This document shows positions 22,801 to 33,060 of a DNA stretch of 64,000 nt, one piece after another. This DNA is from Beta vulgaris subsp. vulgaris (Eukaryota > Streptophyta > Magnoliopsida > Caryophyllales > Amaranthaceae). The translations under genes were made by a program, and so were the position numbers. How positions within the stretch are numbered: the first letter of the stretch is position 1; each line of letters starts with the position of its first letter. The notes under the pieces were generated by a model. It was not told where the DNA came from. It saw only the letters and a program-made list of their open reading frames with translations, and did no database searches. The stretch is taken from positions 9,538,100-9,602,099 of the forward strand of contig NC_079205.1 in NCBI RefSeq assembly GCF_026745355.1, in the 5' to 3' direction.

Positions 22801-22945
22801 TCTTTCCTGGCTGAATCTCAGCATGCTCAAGCTCCGTGAGGACATCAGATTCTCGAGCAATTAGAGAACTCATTCTATCGCTAAGAGCCCCAATCTTTTG
22901 TTCTACTGCAGAGTTGCTGGACAACCTATATCGAAGCCAATTCAT
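19814..22945 (-). CDS. NLR-1, CC-NBS-LRR immune receptor
   Basis: An intracellular immune receptor of the RPS2/RPS5 type: an ATP/ADP switch controlled by an LRR sensor. Counting from a TTG-initiated frame at 22,960, the P-loop GMGGVGKTT is at residues 162-170, RNBS-A VYWVTVSQNWSVHKLQ near 189-204, kinase-2 ILDDMW at 241-246, GLPLA at 326-330, RNBS-D CFLSCILYPED at 386-396, and MHD (KMHDLIRDMAI) near 454. The LRR runs from about 490 to 1,000. The first true ATG is at 22,945 (MNWLRYRLSS, about 1,043 residues), directly after AG. The coiled-coil region lacks EDVID, as usual in this clade. The frame is uninterrupted and ends in a basic tail (KMKRKWG). No transit or membrane segment is seen. It is probably functional; the pathogen recognised is unknown. 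Confidence 0.93.
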   Translation of the reverse strand: MNWLRYRLSSNSAVEQKIGALSDRMSSLIARESDVLTELEHAEIQPGKKQRKEVHQWLTAVQGKKYEVESRMKDGSPGKRFSNNSNLSDCIDRLIEEVDELIRQGKFPYGLVLPDQESTRLPLLVGKKIVGANFEQNYERILGWLHNHKHHIIGVYGMGGVGKTTLLLQIHNRLLQESSLYGRVYWVTVSQNWSVHKLQEVIANLLGMESFEEGDARKRAAILHNRLAANGPTVIILDDMWKLFSEDDVGIPLEASSCKIVLSTRSLELCRKMGCSDFVIKANILQEDEAWDLFVDKLRHYDILTVEAKQIARYVAEECCGLPLAITTMARSMSGIVDIHEWQNALNELKNVREQTDMEDDVLRILQYSYDRLNDKMVQNCFLSCILYPEDLEIKRKTLIDLWIDQGLLDEIESRKEQVVKGHAILNRLENLCLLESVFDRLDQKICVKMHDLIRDMAIMITRNLPCFMVKSGLELRELPEEKKWSEDLKNVSLSCNQIEEIPCGMAPVTPQIAVLMLSYNYKLKQIPESFFTHMRSLTVLDLSHTQIETLPDSVSNLENLRALLLEGCEVLQYVSVAKLTKLRVLRLPSYTKSFNYILIPLEGIERLKHLEELTPRVWTIVDDVIRFNKLINSSQVCDIFWEEFWLKGKFGHHSGYSSNYEDHIFEVYKDDIFMGSDDYILKGYDKRVRITSMVFNADCEHQELPILPSTIKVLVLRNISALKYESLGNLLPSLAGAKELKILLLKECKGMEYILISEATQPDSFIVPSLDTLELLWVVNMPDLRGLTNSLSVATFSHIKKLFIRMCPKLKVVFPYKLLQQERPLLSSIEYLEVHNCENLEEVFEGDSSICSSYSSTQSVITTTLVPDPSNACYSKPNPISAFPNLRTLELGNLPKLRKIYRDLHLCTSLEKVSMSNCLEIEELFLYTEPTFALPSLRILQLKGLPKLSSIYRGLLLCTSLQVLNVEDCSKLKRLQLSTHLNCDASPTALLSLPLESEKPELWELLRRNYPVDTRLLSEKIRYHQTAELKMKRKWGTEGEGC

Positions 22946-23640
22946 CTGGATGTGATCCAAAAGAGACAGTTAAGAGTGTTACACACCTACACTACACATT
23001 TCCAGCATCATGCGTGGACAAAGTGAAACTATACAACTGCTGGTATGACAACTTTAGGAAATTGACCTAGTCTCATAATATATGATATATCTTCTAGATA
23101 ATATATGTTTGGCTACTTTGTAGCAATATAGTTAATAGATGTTTTTTGTTGAAATAGGTGTAGCAATTACGATTGAGCAAATTATATATTAAATCAAAAG
23201 TTCATAACTGTTTACCTGTAGATAAGACACTTTATCTTACTACTAAAAATTGATGGGAACTGCACAAATTATACTTCACACAATGATAGCGAAAATTTAT
23301 AATCCATTATATCTTTCTTGGACAATGGGTGCTGGATAGTGTCCAGGAAAAAGGTGGTAATATCACGGAGAATTGAAGCAAGACTAATTCGATCCTAATA
23401 TTAATAGAAAATGAGAAACAGAGAAGGAAAAACTTGCTAAAGAAGAGAAGATTGAATAAATTGTTCATTAGTATACTATGATGTCTGTACTCAGATTTGA
23501 AGCAATCCTAGCAGATAGTTTTTTGCTATAAGCAGCAAAGGAACTTAGTGAGGAAGAACATCGGAAAAGCAAAAGACAGAGCATGAAAACAGCAGACAAA
23601 CCAAGATAAACTTGGGACTTTGATGCTGATATAAACCAAA
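22946..23640 (-). promoter_or_regulatory. NLR-1 upstream region: putative 5' UTR intron and leader
   Basis: Immediately before the ATG the minus strand reads ...CACATCCAG, a good 3' splice site. About 531 bp upstream the leader block homologous to that of NLR-2 ends in CATA followed by GTATAC (donor at 23,476). The leader itself lies at about 23,477-23,620, and a TTTATATC word (complement near 23,626-23,634) could be a TATA element. The similar intron length and block order at NLR-2 support a shared gene structure. This is inferred from comparison within the window only. Confidence 0.5.
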
Positions 23641-25690
23641 AATTACCATACTTTTAGTATTCTAATTAGTAATAAAATATAAACAAGAGATGCTGGGCAC
23701 AGACCTAATCTTGTAGATTATGCATCCTATATCAAAAGAGCATATCTATTCTTCATTTTTTACAAACTGAAAAAGAATTGCTATGACGTTTTACTATCAT
23801 GCAACCGTTAATGAGGCTTTTGCTTCTGTTATATAATGACTGAAGTTAACTTGGTTGGTTAATACGATCAGTACATGTGCAAGTTCTGGCAAACGCGTGA
23901 CAGAATATCTCATGGCATAACTGTAAGTATTAAGAGGTGAATTAAAAAAAACAGCCCTAAGACAACCAACAAAACATTCATGAAACATAAAGTAATAAAG
24001 ACCAATGAACCTGAAAGGCTGAACATGCTGGAAGGAATTTATGAAAAAAAACAGTCTAGATCAGGATCAGCATACCGTTGCCTGCTTCTGCTTTGATATG
24101 ATGATGCCTGTAAAACTAGCTGTGGCTTCAACTTTTCGGTTATCAGAATTCAGCAGTTAAATGACCCAATAGCTGTGAGTAGACAATAACAGAACGACGA
24201 ATATTAAGAAAGAAAATAAGTGCATGCTAATCTTTGAAATTTGATGCAATAGTCAAAGAAAATGCGCTTAAGGCTGTTTTTCCTTCTTGATTATAATATG
24301 GCTCACTTGAGGTGACAATTTGGACCAAATCCTGATTGGAACAAAATAACAAAATTCGTAATGCTATTTTTGTTTCTTTTCAGTAATAAATTTGGTAGCA
24401 CTGTAACAGGTATGAAATACTCATCAATTTACACTACAAGTCTACAACAACTACATTGAAAACACACGCAGCAACGTAATAAACAAAACAAAAACTTTCT
24501 ACTGTAATTTCTAATGCAATCCATTTCATTTGCATCATCACTTTAAGTGCAAGACTTAGCTTAATAATTGCTCCACCAAATATACCTTGCAACTAAGTAT
24601 TGCTATGAGATGGGAATATGAGATAAAAGACCTATGTGTTTGTTAGTCATATAAGAAAGGAACAGCGAACATAAGATCAGAAATTGTGCATGAAAGATAA
24701 AGAAATTGCTTTCCTATGTCTCACAATCTTCTAACTGATTGTAGGAAATTCTTATGGTGAAGACAATGAAGGACTTGCAAAGATCAAGATGACACCCTGT
24801 TCTTGAACTTGGATATTAATACTTGGGCACCTTCATTTGCTTTAAACTTTTTTTGTGTGAAAACTGAAAAGTTACCTCTACAAGTATAAGTGACTTACTG
24901 ACTTACAGTATCGATCATAGAATCATAAGACTTTATTATCCCAGACTTTACACTTGAATACAAACACTTGGAGAATATAATATGGAAAAGATCACCTAAA
25001 AGGCTAAAACCATGAAAAAGAACTGTCAAGAAAAATCAACTTTTGCATCTTAGACTAAGAAATACCAAAAGAGTATATTACAGATGAAGTCCTTAATCTA
25101 TTAAGCAAAGAAGGAGCAACAGTTACTGAGAAAGCATACTTCTTGGAGATGCCAGCCTCCACTTATATGAATCATAAAAATTCAAAAGCAAAATACTGGA
25201 AGATCAGCACACAGTTCAAAATCATATTTTTCTATTATTTGGTCATCGGCTAAGCAACAGAACATACGGGGTGAGCCACTTTACAGAAAGCTTCAGCCTT
25301 TTCATATACAACAATAGAGATTGCATTCAACAAGAAAAAAAGTGCGAAAATTTCTGCTACAGCAACTTGACTGTTAATTGATAAAAATAACCACCTTATC
25401 ACAATTCACAAGTGAGCTTCAGGCCATACACCTATTGTAAATTGTGATGCATGTTGTCGTACTAGAGTTTCTTCACAAAAGGGCCATATACCCACGACCC
25501 ACCCCTCCAATGCCTTGTATGAGCTTATGCAATAATTCTGAACCATGAACATTAATTAAGCTGGATAAGAACAGTGTCGTCTCGCGTCTGTCAACAAAAC
25601 TTAAAAGCTGATGTGCATCACCGGGATGATGCTGCTATAACTATTGCCATGTATGTGGGTGTTTGGGGGAGAGAAGCTAAACAAGATGGA
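23641..25690. other. Intergenic region between NLR-1 and NLR relics
   Basis: AT-rich, no gene recognised. Positions about 24,420-24,740 resemble 27,440-27,780: CTACAACAACTACATTG, then AATAAACAAAACAAAAACTT, and later AGATCAGAAATT(G/A)TGC. This is a non-coding block shared by the cluster's duplicated segments. Confidence 0.5.
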
Positions 25691-25939
25691 TTAAGAAACA
25701 CAAAGAAGAGACACTGAGAGAGGCAGCAGGTTCAGATTTTTGAATCCATATAAACAAAAGTCTTGTAGGGAGCTACAAGACAATATCCTACTAAATATGC
25801 ACTCTAACTTTGGTAAATCCCACAACCTTAATACCCTATGGAAAGAGTAAGCATAGGATGGATAGGATAGGAATCCCAAGGGAGAAGTGGCTGAAGGATA
25901 GTTAGCTACTGCAAATCGGCCATATTCGTAAGTCATCAC
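25691..25939 (-). pseudogene. NLR LRR fragment
   Basis: An 82-codon minus-strand frame includes LRLWDLPKLECIFSRILSCS, which resembles the C-terminal leucine-rich repeats of NLR-1 (GLPKLSSIYRGLLLCTSLQ) and NLR-2. Nothing upstream or downstream continues the gene, so this is a truncated relic. The N-terminal third of the frame is probably unrelated. Confidence 0.5.
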
Positions 25940-26579
25940 TGATTAAAAGAAATACACAAAGGTGCAATGGGGTTTTACAGCTCTTATCAGTGATATAAAA
26001 TGTAATAATTTGCTCCAATTCTTCACTGTCAAGTCAACCACTTTGATCTCCCTTGTATCTTGTAATAGAGGCACTGGTTGTTGTACTGTACACAAGCCAA
26101 GATGAGGTTCCATCCCAAAATCGATTGGTAATAGGAGTAGGCCATTAAGCTTATATGTTAGTCCTCATCTCTCTCTTTCTTCAATGTAGGACAAGCTCAA
26201 AAAGTTTTTGATAAGAATGAGATGTTTTAGATAATAAAATAAACAAATGTGGAGAAAATGTTCATTTAACTACATTAAACAAAGCAAAGCTAATGCCTAT
26301 TTACAGGCTTACATCCTAACAACACTAACTACAAAATGGCATATAATAAAAGGAGAAAGTGGGTAGAGAAGCCCAACGTTTATACTGCAGTACTCCCAAG
26401 TAGTTAACAACCATTAAGTCACTAACATTGATGACTATAGTCAACACACATGTAAATTAACACCTTAACAAAAAGCATCATGGCATAAAGTCTTTACCAG
26501 CTATCAAGTACCAATAGTTACAGCTATGAGGCCTCAAATACTAATATAGTGAGAGTAAGTCTTCCAAACATTTAGTGAC

Positions 26580-27370
26580 ACTCCAACTACGAGTGTTTTA
26601 GCAACCCTCAGTATCCCCTTTTGTTTTTAGTGGCAGTTGGAGCGTCTGATCACTCTGATGATATAGTATTTCATTCAGAAAGAAGATTCAGGGTAGTTGT
26701 GACATAAGAGCTCCTGTAGTTCTGTTTTTCGAAATCCATGGGGAAAGAAAGCAAAGCAGTTGGTGAGGCATTGCAATTCAGGTGCTTGGACAAGGGCATC
26801 CTCTTCAGCTTTGAACAATGTTTTACATTGAGCTCTTTTAGAGACGTGCACAGGAGTAACTCTCTATACAGGCTGCTTAACTTTGGTGGCCTATCTCTAG
26901 ACAGTCATATAAACAAAGCTGTACCAGAGAAGACAAAGGTTCCAAATAAATGCTTCCTGAAATTGTTAGATTTTTAGAACAGGTTAACCTTACATTAGGA
27001 GAGCAATGCTAGTTTCAGGTACAATCAAATACAAGGAGCTCTTTGATATGCAGGTCCCTACAATCTTTTCTTATTTTTAGTAGATACCCCATTCTTGAAA
27101 CCCTTAATTAAGGGAGAGCAAAGATGGTGTTGGTGTTGGTGTTGGGGTTGGGGTTGGGGTCAGGATTTGGAGAAGCCTTTGGTTCAAATATTAGTGTCAC
27201 TTTCTCACTCTGTAAATATGCAGATGACAGAACAATTCCTCCCACCTCCTTCAAACATCTCTTCTTACTCGTCACAGCCGAACACACCAAGTACCTCCAG
27301 ATTTGGAAGGAGAGGCTGCTCTAATTGTAGCAACTCACATATAGAAACACCACCTTCCTCACACTCCACC
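26580..27370 (-). pseudogene. Decayed NLR, C-terminal LRR region and 3' flank
   Basis: The DNA from 26,580 matches the 3' end of NLR-1 (19,800-20,080): AGTATTTCATTCAGAAAGAAGA-type sequence, AAGAGCTCC, AGCAAAGCAGTTGGTGAGGC and TTCAGCTTTGAACAAT in order. Around 27,150-27,370 it matches the LRR region of NLR-2 near 29,160-29,350 (GGGTTGGGG, TCACTTTCTCACTCTG, CACCTCCTTCAAA, CAGATTTGGAAG). Coding is broken in all frames. A GTTGG-type microsatellite (27,130-27,165) lies within it. Confidence 0.75.
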
Positions 27371-27439
27371 AGTTTGTAATATGCATTTGTAAACAATTTT
27401 TATTCCTTTTCTTGAAGGTCATATAAACTACAGATCACT

Positions 27440-27785
27440 AAATAATTGGGTAGCTAATGAGATACTCTACAACAACTACATTGGAAAAACAGGCAGCAAA
27501 ATGCAATAAACAAAACAAAAACTTTCAATTGTTTATCCTTATTCTGAAAGAGTTTTTATATACAAAAAGAAGGAAGAGGAAGCCACAGGTGGTTATTATC
27601 TAAGACAAAACCAATTGGTATACCATCACTTAATTCTTTAAGAATAAAGAGAGTGAAACCTTGGCGTTATTTAAGCATATAAGAATGAACAATATCTATA
27701 GAAGATCAGAAATTATGCCATGAAAGTTGAGCCTTTGAGGAAATTTCTTTACTATTTCTTGCTATCTTCTAACCATGTTTGAGAG
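27440..27785. repeat. Non-coding block shared with 24,420-24,740
   Basis: The second copy of the non-coding block noted upstream of NLR-1. Its presence between two parts of a decayed NLR suggests rearrangement during tandem duplication. Confidence 0.45.
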
Positions 27786-27864
27786 GGGTAAACAAAATAA
27801 ATTGTGGAAGGATTTGAAATAAACTATTTCTTTCCTTAGATAACTCTTGTTTACTTGATCGTGC

Positions 27865-28000
27865 ATACTACCTCATCAAATAACCCTTCCATGATCCAGA
27901 GTTCTCTTAATTCTCTCGCCATGGGGCAATCTTCAGGAAATAATATGCAGCTTAAGAACAGTGTTGGACCTTCTCGTAATTATGACGATCATAACTGAAA
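27865..28000 (-). pseudogene. Decayed NLR, NB-ARC RNBS-D fragment
   Basis: The minus strand reads YDRHNYEKVQHC and, one frame over, FLSCILFPED followed by ELWIMEGLFDEV. These correspond to the YSYDRLND..VQNCFLSCILYPED..LWIDQGLLDE section of NLR-1. A single-base deletion separates the two halves. With the LRR piece at 26,580-27,370 it forms the remains of one NLR in the same orientation as its neighbours. Confidence 0.7.
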
Positions 28001-28009
28001 ATCAATTTC

Positions 28010-28640
28010 AAAAGCACATTGTTTATGCACAAATGATGACAACATTTAACTATGAAACAACATTGATTCCAAAGTATTACAAAAGACAAGATACCACATA
28101 CAGCAGATACTGGAGACTAGAGCTGACAAAATAAATGTACTTGTTTGAATGTCCAAGCATTAGTGCTTCTTAAACCAGAGTAGTATATTGACCTTCATTT
28201 TGTGATAGTTAATCATCACTCAGATTTAGCAAACATTTGTTTACCTCATGGTATTGAAAAATGGGACATGTTTTGCAAAATAAAGTGCAATTATATGGAA
28301 AAACAAGTGCACACTGTAAATGTTGTTAAGACATATCATAATAAATGTATTAGCCAATGAATGAATCTAAAGGCTAGAGCTAACAAATAAATGTACTCGT
28401 TTCCCAAAGTTGTTCCATGTTTTCGGGGATAGAGAAGTAGTGAAGGAGATGATGAAACAAAAAGAAAAGATCCAATGTGAGCACGCATTGAGGACTTTGA
28501 CAAATAAGATAATTGATTATACAAATTATCTACAAAATTAAAATTATTGCTACTGATTCCATTACATGAAAAAAAAAAAAACCTGTTTACCATCAACGTT
28601 GGGCTTATTAGTTTAGTTGTAATAGATACTGATTGCTGCA
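28010..28640. other. Intergenic between NLR relic and NLR-2
   Basis: AT-rich with no recognised gene. A short similarity between 28,122-28,150 and 28,370-28,400 (CTAGAGCT(G/A)ACAAA(A)TAAATGTACT) is a small direct repeat. Confidence 0.45.
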
Positions 28641-28647
28641 TGCCCTA

Positions 28648-31600
28648 CTAAAGGAGAGAAAGTGACAGCGAAGCTCCCCATTTTCTTTTCCGCTTTAGCT
28701 GGTGCTTCGTTGCCCGTTGTATTGCTTCAGAAAGAAAACATGCATCTTTACGGTATTTGCTACGTAAGAGGTCCCACAATTCTGGATCTTCAGAATCCGT
28801 GGGAAGGGAAAGCAAACTAGTTGGTGAGGCGTCGCAAATTAGGCCCTCGGACAAAAGCGACAACGTCTTCAGCTTCCAACAATTGTCTATTGAGAGTATT
28901 GAGAAAGCACATAGAGGCTTGCACACAAGTAACCCTCTATGTATGCTGTTCAACTTTGGTAAATTGTCTAATTTTAATCTCCATAACTGAGGTATAGCAA
29001 GGGTGGGTTTGGATGCTTCAAATATCTGCTCTATCTCCGCACAATGTTGTACACGAAGCTGTGTCAATGAAGGACAGAGATGTAGGTGTCTGTAAATTCT
29101 TCTCAACTTCGGTAGTTGCCACAGAGTTAGTTCATATAATTTAGGAAGATGAACAAGGATTGGGTTGGGGTTTGGATTGGAAGCATTTAAATCAAGCATT
29201 GTCACTTTCTCACTCTGGGAACGTGAACTATACCTCCCACCACCTTCAAATATCTCTTCCAACTCGTCACAGTTGGACACACGGAGTTCCTCCAGATTTG
29301 GAAGAAGAGACTGCTCCTGTTCTACCAACTTACATGGAAACACCACCTTCATACATGCTAAATCACTGATTACTAGTTTACGCAGAGAAGTGCACATGAG
29401 TGACACAATATATATGCTGCTAAACTTTGGTAAATTCTGCAAATGTAATTCCCTTAACGTGGGAAGACTAAGGGTGGGTTCCGATGGCTCTATCTCTGCA
29501 CACTCTCCTACAGTAAGGTATTCTAACAAAGTACAGAGATGCAGGTGTCTGTAAATTCTTCTCAACTTCGGTAGCTGCCACAGATTTAACTCCCTTAATT
29601 TAGGAAGATCAACAAGGATGGAGTTGTGGTTTGGATTGGAAGCATTTAAATCAAGCATTCTCACTTTCTCACTTTCTAAAGATGAACATGAATAACTATC
29701 CCTCCCACCTCCTTCAAATATCTCCTCCAACTCGTTGCACTCAACCACTTCGAGTGTTTCCATCAAAGGAAACAAAGCATGGTCTTGTTGTAGCAACTTC
29801 CCTGGAAATAATACCTTTATCTTTGGACACTTCTGGATAACTAACTTTTTAATATGGGAAAAGGCTACAACTGAAAGTGAGTTTGATAACCCTCTAAAAT
29901 CAGGCATACTGTTCACCCATAAATACTCAAGGCTGTCAAGAGAGGGAACTACTTCTGATGTTAATATGTACTCCAATCCTTCGCACTCTCCTACCAACAA
30001 ACTCTCTAACTCTTTTGTACCAGCCAATGAGGGCAACAAATTTCCCAGACTTTGATACTCGAATGCATTAATATTAAACACCGCCAACCGTCTAATTGTG
30101 CTAGGTAATATTGGCAGCTCCTCTTTGCACTCAACAGAAGCTATCAGCAAAGTCTGGGGATTTACATGAAAATCATAAAAAATACAATAGTCATAAAATG
30201 ATTTATCTGCATCTTTTCCTTTAAGCTCCAAACGCCTCCAAGATAGCTCATCACACCCCTGCCAAGATTTTATCAATCTATTAAACCTAATTACATCATC
30301 AAACATTTCCCATTCGCCAAAACTTAGCACCTTCAGATTTAAGCTCTCAATCCCCTTAGGTGGTTCCATATAATTGTCTTCTATATCCCCGTCAAATCTG
30401 TGAAGCTTCAAAATCCTCAGTTTGGTAAGCTTTGCTACTGAAGGTAAATCTTTAAGAGCGCCACACTCTTGAAGTAGAAGTGCTCTTAGATTTTCCAAAT
30501 TAGAAACACTCTCCGGTAGACTCTCGATTTTGGTGTAAGACAAATCAAGAACGGTGAGGGATCTTATGTGCATAAAGAATGAATCTGGGATTTTACTAAG
30601 AGCCTCACATCCTTCAAGTAGAAGCGCTCTTAGATTTTCCAAATTAGAAACACTCTCCGGTAGACTCTCGATATTGGTGTGAGACAAATCAAGAACGGTG
30701 AGGGATCTCATGTGCATAAAGAATGATTCTGGAATTTTACTAAGATGATAATTATGACAAAACAACAGAACTGTGAGGTGCGGGGTCACGGGTGTCATGC
30801 CACATGGAATATCTTCTATATCATTATGACTCAACGAGACCTTCTTGAGATCCTTGCTCCACTGCTCGTCTTTTGGCACATCCCGAAACATTAGTCCTGA
30901 TTTTGCCATGAAGCGTGGAGATTCTTTTGTTATCATAATAGCCATGTCTCTTATTAAATCATGCATCTTCACACACTCTTCCTCATCCAAGTCGAAGGTT
31001 GACTCCAACAAACACCAGTTTACTAGTTTATTTAAAACACTATATCCTTTGTTTACTTGCTCTTCCATGCTCTCCATCTCATCTAGCAATCCTTCATTAA
31101 TCCAAAGATCTATCAATGTTGTTCTCTTTATTTTCTTATCTTCGGGATATAGAATGCAGCTTAAGAAGCAGTTCTGGACCAACTTGTCATTTAGTCGGTC
31201 ATAGGAGTATTGCAATACTCGCAACACATCATCTTCCATATCAACTTGCCCACGAACATCTTTCAGGTCTTTCAAAGCATTTTTCCACTCATGAATATCA
31301 ACTATGTCCCTCATACAGCAAGCCATTGTAGTAATTGCTAGTGGTAAACCGCCACACTCCTTTGCAACATCTCTAGCTATTTCTTTTGCTTCCATTGTAA
31401 GTGTGTCATAGTGCCCAAGGTTGTCAACAAACAAGTCCCAAGCCTCAACTTCATGGAGAATTTCAGCCTTGATGACGAAGTCTTTGCATCCCATTCTCCG
31501 ACACACTTCTAGTGAGCGAGTGGTTAGAATCGTCTTGCAACTACTTCCTTCAAGGGGGATTCCAACATCATTTTCTGAAAATTGTTTCCACATGTCATCT

Positions 31601-32310
31601 AAGATGAGTACAGTCAGGCCATTAGCAACTATTTTTTTGTGTAATATAGCCGCTCTCTTCCTTTTATCATCCTCCTCAAGACTCCCCAAGCCAAGTACTT
31701 TGGCAATGTCTCCTTGCAATTTGTGCACACTCCAATTTTGTGAGACAGTTACCCAGTAAACACGCCCATAAAGTTTCGAATTCGTCAGCAGTTCATCATG
31801 TATCTTCATCAAGAGTGTAGTTTTGCCAACACCCCCCATTCCATACACGCCGATCATGTGGTTTTCCTGGTGTTGTAACCACTCTAGAATTCTTTCATAA
31901 TTATGTTGAAAATTTGTTCCTGTTGGTTTTTTACCCAGCCACATTTCCAATCTTGTGCTCTCTGGAACAAATAATACAAGTCGATCTCGAAACTTATCAC
32001 CTTGTTGCATAAGTTCGCCAACTTCTGCAATCAATCTGTCTAAGCGACCAGTAAAGTTGGAGTTGGAAGAAGATCCTTGATCTTGACCATCCTTTAGTAT
32101 GCTTTGAACCTCGTCTATTTTCGCTTGCACAGTTGTCAGCCAGTGATCGACCTCTCTTCTTCGCTTGTTTCCAGGCTGAATCTCTGCATGCTCAACCTCT
32201 GTACAAACATCAGACTCTCTAGCTATTAGAGTGCTGATTTTGTCCCTCAGGGTTCTGGTCTTTTGATCCACAGAAGAGTTGCTGGATAGGCAATCTCGTA
32301 TCCAATTCAT
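28648..32310 (-). CDS. NLR-2, CC-NBS-LRR immune receptor
   Basis: A paralogue of NLR-1 with the same architecture. Counting from a TTG-initiated frame at 32,319, the P-loop GMGGVGKTT is at 160-168, kinase-2 LILDDMW at 238-244, RNBS-B CKTILTTRSLEVC near 261-273, GLPLA at 324-328, RNBS-D CFLSCILYPED at 384-394, and MHD (KMHDLIRDMAI) near 452. The first ATG is at 32,310 (MNWIRDCLSS, about 1,220 residues), directly after CAG. The LRR region has an exact-length duplication (30,457-30,744) and a second duplicated block of about 150 residues that repeats LDLNASNPN and LWQLPKLRRIYRHLHLC. The C-terminus is basic (KRKRKWG). The frame is open throughout, so it is probably functional. Recognition specificity is unknown. 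Confidence 0.93.
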   Translation of the reverse strand: MNWIRDCLSSNSSVDQKTRTLRDKISTLIARESDVCTEVEHAEIQPGNKRRREVDHWLTTVQAKIDEVQSILKDGQDQGSSSNSNFTGRLDRLIAEVGELMQQGDKFRDRLVLFVPESTRLEMWLGKKPTGTNFQHNYERILEWLQHQENHMIGVYGMGGVGKTTLLMKIHDELLTNSKLYGRVYWVTVSQNWSVHKLQGDIAKVLGLGSLEEDDKRKRAAILHKKIVANGLTVLILDDMWKQFSENDVGIPLEGSSCKTILTTRSLEVCRRMGCKDFVIKAEILHEVEAWDLFVDNLGHYDTLTMEAKEIARDVAKECGGLPLAITTMACCMRDIVDIHEWKNALKDLKDVRGQVDMEDDVLRVLQYSYDRLNDKLVQNCFLSCILYPEDKKIKRTTLIDLWINEGLLDEMESMEEQVNKGYSVLNKLVNWCLLESTFDLDEEECVKMHDLIRDMAIMITKESPRFMAKSGLMFRDVPKDEQWSKDLKKVSLSHNDIEDIPCGMTPVTPHLTVLLFCHNYHLSKIPESFFMHMRSLTVLDLSHTNIESLPESVSNLENLRALLLEGCEALSKIPDSFFMHIRSLTVLDLSYTKIESLPESVSNLENLRALLLQECGALKDLPSVAKLTKLRILKLHRFDGDIEDNYMEPPKGIESLNLKVLSFGEWEMFDDVIRFNRLIKSWQGCDELSWRRLELKGKDADKSFYDYCIFYDFHVNPQTLLIASVECKEELPILPSTIRRLAVFNINAFEYQSLGNLLPSLAGTKELESLLVGECEGLEYILTSEVVPSLDSLEYLWVNSMPDFRGLSNSLSVVAFSHIKKLVIQKCPKIKVLFPGKLLQQDHALFPLMETLEVVECNELEEIFEGGGRDSYSCSSLESEKVRMLDLNASNPNHNSILVDLPKLRELNLWQLPKLRRIYRHLHLCTLLEYLTVGECAEIEPSEPTLSLPTLRELHLQNLPKFSSIYIVSLMCTSLRKLVISDLACMKVVFPCKLVEQEQSLLPNLEELRVSNCDELEEIFEGGGRYSSRSQSEKVTMLDLNASNPNPNPILVHLPKLYELTLWQLPKLRRIYRHLHLCPSLTQLRVQHCAEIEQIFEASKPTLAIPQLWRLKLDNLPKLNSIHRGLLVCKPLCAFSILSIDNCWKLKTLSLLSEGLICDASPTSLLSLPTDSEDPELWDLLRSKYRKDACFLSEAIQRATKHQLKRKRKWGASLSLSLL
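30457..30744 (-). repeat. Exact-length 144-bp LRR duplication within NLR-2
   Basis: Units 30,457-30,600 and 30,601-30,744 are each 144 bp (48 codons) and differ at only a few positions. Both encode a leucine-rich pair containing RSLTVLDLS and SLPESVSNLENLRALLL. NLR-1 has one copy. The multiple-of-three length keeps the frame. Confidence 0.92.
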
Positions 32311-33060
32311 CTGGGCCAAAATAGATTTAAGAGTGTTAAACTACAAAAGGATAAGAACAAAGGAACAGAGTGGTTTTCTTATTTCTTTTTCTTTTTTGCA
32401 AAATAAGAGAACTACATGATATATGACGTGTCTTTTGGGTTTTTCACAAAAAGTTGTATGCTTGTGTACACTGCATGCACTCTGTTTAATTCCAATATCA
32501 TACATGCATGAACTGGAACAATGTAAGTGAGGTTATGGCATTACTTTTCCTAGTCTCATGAACTCACTTTTGTGTCTTTTGTTTACTTGGGAAACAGTAT
32601 TGAGAAATAGATGTAGGAATTATGTCAATACCCTAGAAATTCTTTATTAATTTTCCTATTGACAAAAACTTTGACTTACTAAATTTATCAGGAACTGAGC
32701 AAATAATTAGAAAAATGATAGAATAAGCCATTCAATATTTCATCTACAACAGAATGTTGGATACTGTCAACTGAAAATTATGTTTATGTTATGGACAAAA
32801 GCATTAATAATAAACCTGGGAATAATTACAATGAGAGAACAAATGAGATGTTCATCAATCATCATACCTTATAAGTAATGTCTCAGACAGGCTATTGCAG
32901 TCCAAGCAAGAGCTAAATAAAAGTAACAGACTTGTGGCTCAGTGACAGTTATCCGCAACAAGCAGTAGAAAACAAAGAGTTGTTCGAGGAAGATCCTGGC
33001 AAAAAGCAAAATTCACGGCATGAGAATAGTAGATAAACCAAGGAGAATTTGGTAGTTTGA
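32311..33060 (-). promoter_or_regulatory. NLR-2 upstream region: putative 5' UTR intron and leader
   Basis: The minus strand reads TTGGCCCAG directly before the ATG. At 32,867 the leader ends in AAG followed by GTATGATG, giving a possible 557-bp intron. The leader (about 32,868-33,040) is the block shared with 106-273 and 23,477-23,620. Both NLRs also share AACACTCTTAA about 15-30 bases before the ATG. No TATA box is clear. Confidence 0.5.

Noticed and set aside
28757..31759. Several plus-strand ORFs of 60-130 codons opposite NLR-2 (and similar ones opposite NLR-1)
   Set aside because: They are antisense shadows of the NLR coding frames, without domains.
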